In this document: in pieces, positions 63,092 to 64,000 of the stretch
Layout of the letters: each line of letters begins with the position of its first letter
How positions within the stretch are numbered: the stretch's first letter is position 1
Assembly (NCBI GenBank): GCA_049739405.1
Contig: JBMGNO010000001.1
Location: 4,350 to 68,349 of the forward strand
DNA from: Megaera_A sp049739405
GTDB lineage: Bacteria; Pseudomonadota; Alphaproteobacteria; Rickettsiales; Rickettsiaceae
Reading direction: 5' to 3'
DNA length: 64,000 nt
The notes under the pieces: model-generated
The model's database searches: none
What the model was told of the DNA's origin: nothing
What the model saw: the letters and a program-made list of their open reading frames with translations, nothing else
Position numbers and translations under genes: made by a program

Positions 63092-63126
63092 TACCCCCCT
63101 AGAAACCAGGTTTTTTAGGGGGGGTA
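63092..63126. other. G/C-rich hairpin in AT-rich spacer
   Basis: TACCCCCCTA (63092-63101) pairs with TAGGGGGGGTA (63116-63126). No T-run follows on either strand, so it is not an ordinary terminator. A run of seven G residues is rare in this genome. Confidence 0.6.
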
Positions 63127-63183
63127 GGTAAAATAAATTCGGCAAAAAGTACTCATACGTAGCATGTGCAACCTTTTGGCGGG

Positions 63184-63753
63184 TTAACTATAAAATAACC
63201 TGTTTTTTAATAAGTTAATGCTATTTTCTAGACTGTTTCTTTCTTGAGCAGCAAGAAGTGATGGTGATTTTTCGACGCACACAACCAACCCTTCGCACCC
63301 CTCAATAGCAGATATCCTAGATATGTGTATATTATAACATTTGTCATCCATATGAAATTGAAAGTTGACTAGATTTTTTGAACTTAACTGATAAGAAATA
63401 GTGTCAGTATTATTTCGTATATAGCTAACTACATCGCGTCTTAAAACTGTCTTATTTTCACTATGGTTCATCTTCAAAGAATCAATAATAATTAAATCCT
63501 CTAGATAGTAATAATCTTGAATTTTTTTGATAAACTCTGAACAAAATATATTAGGATCTGAGGTTGAAAGGCTTTCCAAAAGGTTCTTGCAGATAAATTT
63601 GGTATCTAAGTGATATTTTATTAATTCAATATTTTTTTGATCAATAATATTGTGCAGTTGATACATTTTAATAGCCAATATTAAAGCCAGAATTATGAAG
63701 AATATTGCAACGAAATATATTTCTGTAAACATAAAAATAATTTTTTCAATCAT
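63184..63753 (-). CDS. unknown membrane-anchored protein
   Basis: Not recognised; 189 residues. One strong N-terminal helix (about 8-30, FTEIYFVAIFFIILALILAI) is followed by a cytoplasmic part with a helical linker (30-70) and an alpha/beta domain (about 75-165). The latter could be a PAS- or GAF-like fold (YYLEDLIIIDSLKMN, VNFQFHMDDKCYNIHISRI, EGLVVCVEKS). A terminal helix (about 165-189) resembles a signalling or dimer helix without a kinase domain. It is divergent from gapR. A degenerate sensor is possible but unsupported beyond this shape. Confidence 0.5.
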   Translation of the reverse strand: MIEKIIFMFTEIYFVAIFFIILALILAIKMYQLHNIIDQKNIELIKYHLDTKFICKNLLESLSTSDPNIFCSEFIKKIQDYYYLEDLIIIDSLKMNHSENKTVLRRDVVSYIRNNTDTISYQLSSKNLVNFQFHMDDKCYNIHISRISAIEGCEGLVVCVEKSPSLLAAQERNSLENSINLLKNRLFYS

Positions 63754-63828
63754 TATTAATTAAATTAAACCTTCGGTTATTAGTATGCATAAAACTCTGT
63801 TTGATTGCAAGCTTTTTATTATTTTTTA

Positions 63829-63857
63829 TTTAAACTGCTTACTATATTCGTTATAAT
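63829..63857 (+). promoter_or_regulatory. candidate promoter of gapR
   Basis: TTTAAA (63829-63834), 17-base spacer, consensus TATAAT (63852-63857), 35 bases before the ATG. Confidence 0.45.
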
Positions 63858-63891
63858 GGCAAGATATTAACTTAAAACAAGAGAGCTAAGA

Positions 63892-64000
63892 ATGAGTGAA
63901 GTAATTGCCGTAGACCAACTAAAGCAATATGTAAATAAAATTGAAAGATTAGAAAATGACAAAGCCGAAATAGCTGATGATATCAAACAAGTTTTTGATG
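63892..64000 (+). CDS. gapR: GapR/DUF2312 family DNA-binding protein (5' part)
   Basis: The first 36 codons; the gene runs off the window. The peptide SEVIAVDQLKQYVNKIERLENDKAEIADDIKQVFD matches the start of the UPF0335/DUF2312 family, usually 75-90 residues. In Caulobacter the member GapR binds overtwisted AT-rich DNA ahead of replication forks and is essential. A GAGAG tract precedes the ATG. It fits with the ChpT-like protein as part of the alphaproteobacterial cell-cycle set. Confidence 0.88.
   Translation, partial: MSEVIAVDQLKQYVNKIERLENDKAEIADDIKQVFD

Larger units (their letters stand above)
62918..63183. other. repeat-rich intergenic region
   Basis: 266 bases without a gene. It contains the reverse copy of a 24-bp dispersed repeat (62946-62969) and a G/C-rich hairpin (63092-63126). 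A 9-bp inverted repeat CGCCAAAAG (62947-62955) and CTTTTGGCG (63173-63181) brackets most of the region. It may be a decayed palindromic element. Confidence 0.5.

Overview
The window is about 64 kb of a very AT-rich bacterial chromosome, densely coding with short gaps. The gene content fits an obligately intracellular alphaproteobacterium of the order Rickettsiales, probably Rickettsiaceae-like. The evidence is a Tlc-type ATP/ADP translocase (46161-47678), many metabolite importers of the ProP, AmpG and BrnQ types, propionyl-CoA carboxylase, a ChpT-like phosphotransferase and a GapR/DUF2312 protein, an invasion-associated IalB protein, ankyrin-repeat proteins, and isolated single tRNA genes. 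The species cannot be named from the sequence alone.

Layout, left to right. 1-1657: ribosomal operon rpsF-rpsR-rplI (minus). 1898-9617: an OmpR/PhoB-type regulator with a degenerate receiver, msbA, yajC, secD, rpsD, brnQ and a YhiN-like flavoprotein (plus). 9724-11956: tRNA-Ile, an LTA-synthase-like membrane sulfatase-fold protein, tRNA-Val. 11994-24064: ialB, coxB-coxA-ctaB, tolQRAB, a repeat-containing tail-anchored protein, a SulP transporter, pal, znuC-znuB. 23968-27750: MFS transporter, ruvAB, a CinA/MoaB-like protein. 27886-33760: an accessory island with two tandem paralogous ankyrin proteins and an outer-membrane barrel. 33896-37457: pccA and pccB; pccB carries a homopolymer frameshift. 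37716-40822: two unrecognised proteins, effector-like in character. 40829-47678: ccmE, AmpG-like carrier, MNT-HEPN protein, hemF, yraN, ProP-like carrier, tlc. 47761-54459: pdhA-pdhB-pdhC-lpdA-chpT-fumC operon (minus). 54654-64000: queF, a PerM-like permease, lipoprotein, yqgE, porin, tRNA-Lys, kdsB, cca, a gene fragment, znuA, a HIG1 protein, a membrane protein of unknown role and the start of gapR.

The genes describe a respiring intracellular bacterium with a Gram-negative envelope. Pyruvate dehydrogenase, fumarase, propionyl-CoA carboxylase and cytochrome c oxidase serve oxidative metabolism. Tlc, ProP-like, AmpG, BrnQ and SulP carriers import or exchange host metabolites. MsbA, KdsB, Tol-Pal, SecD/YajC and two barrels build the envelope. 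Zinc uptake is split between znuCB (22.5 kb) and znuA (61.9 kb).

The most unusual points are: (1) two tandem ankyrin proteins that share an apparent circularly permuted NlpC/P60-like (papain-fold) core, a duplicated promoter/leader block and flanking direct repeats; (2) pccB, whose conserved N-terminus is readable only across an A9 run that is one base out of frame; (3) a 165-bp inverted-repeat element and a scattered family of its arms at gene ends; (4) a ChpT-like phosphotransferase embedded in the PDH operon; (5) an OmpR-family regulator lacking its phosphoacceptor aspartate. All functional calls come from reading motifs; no database search was run.
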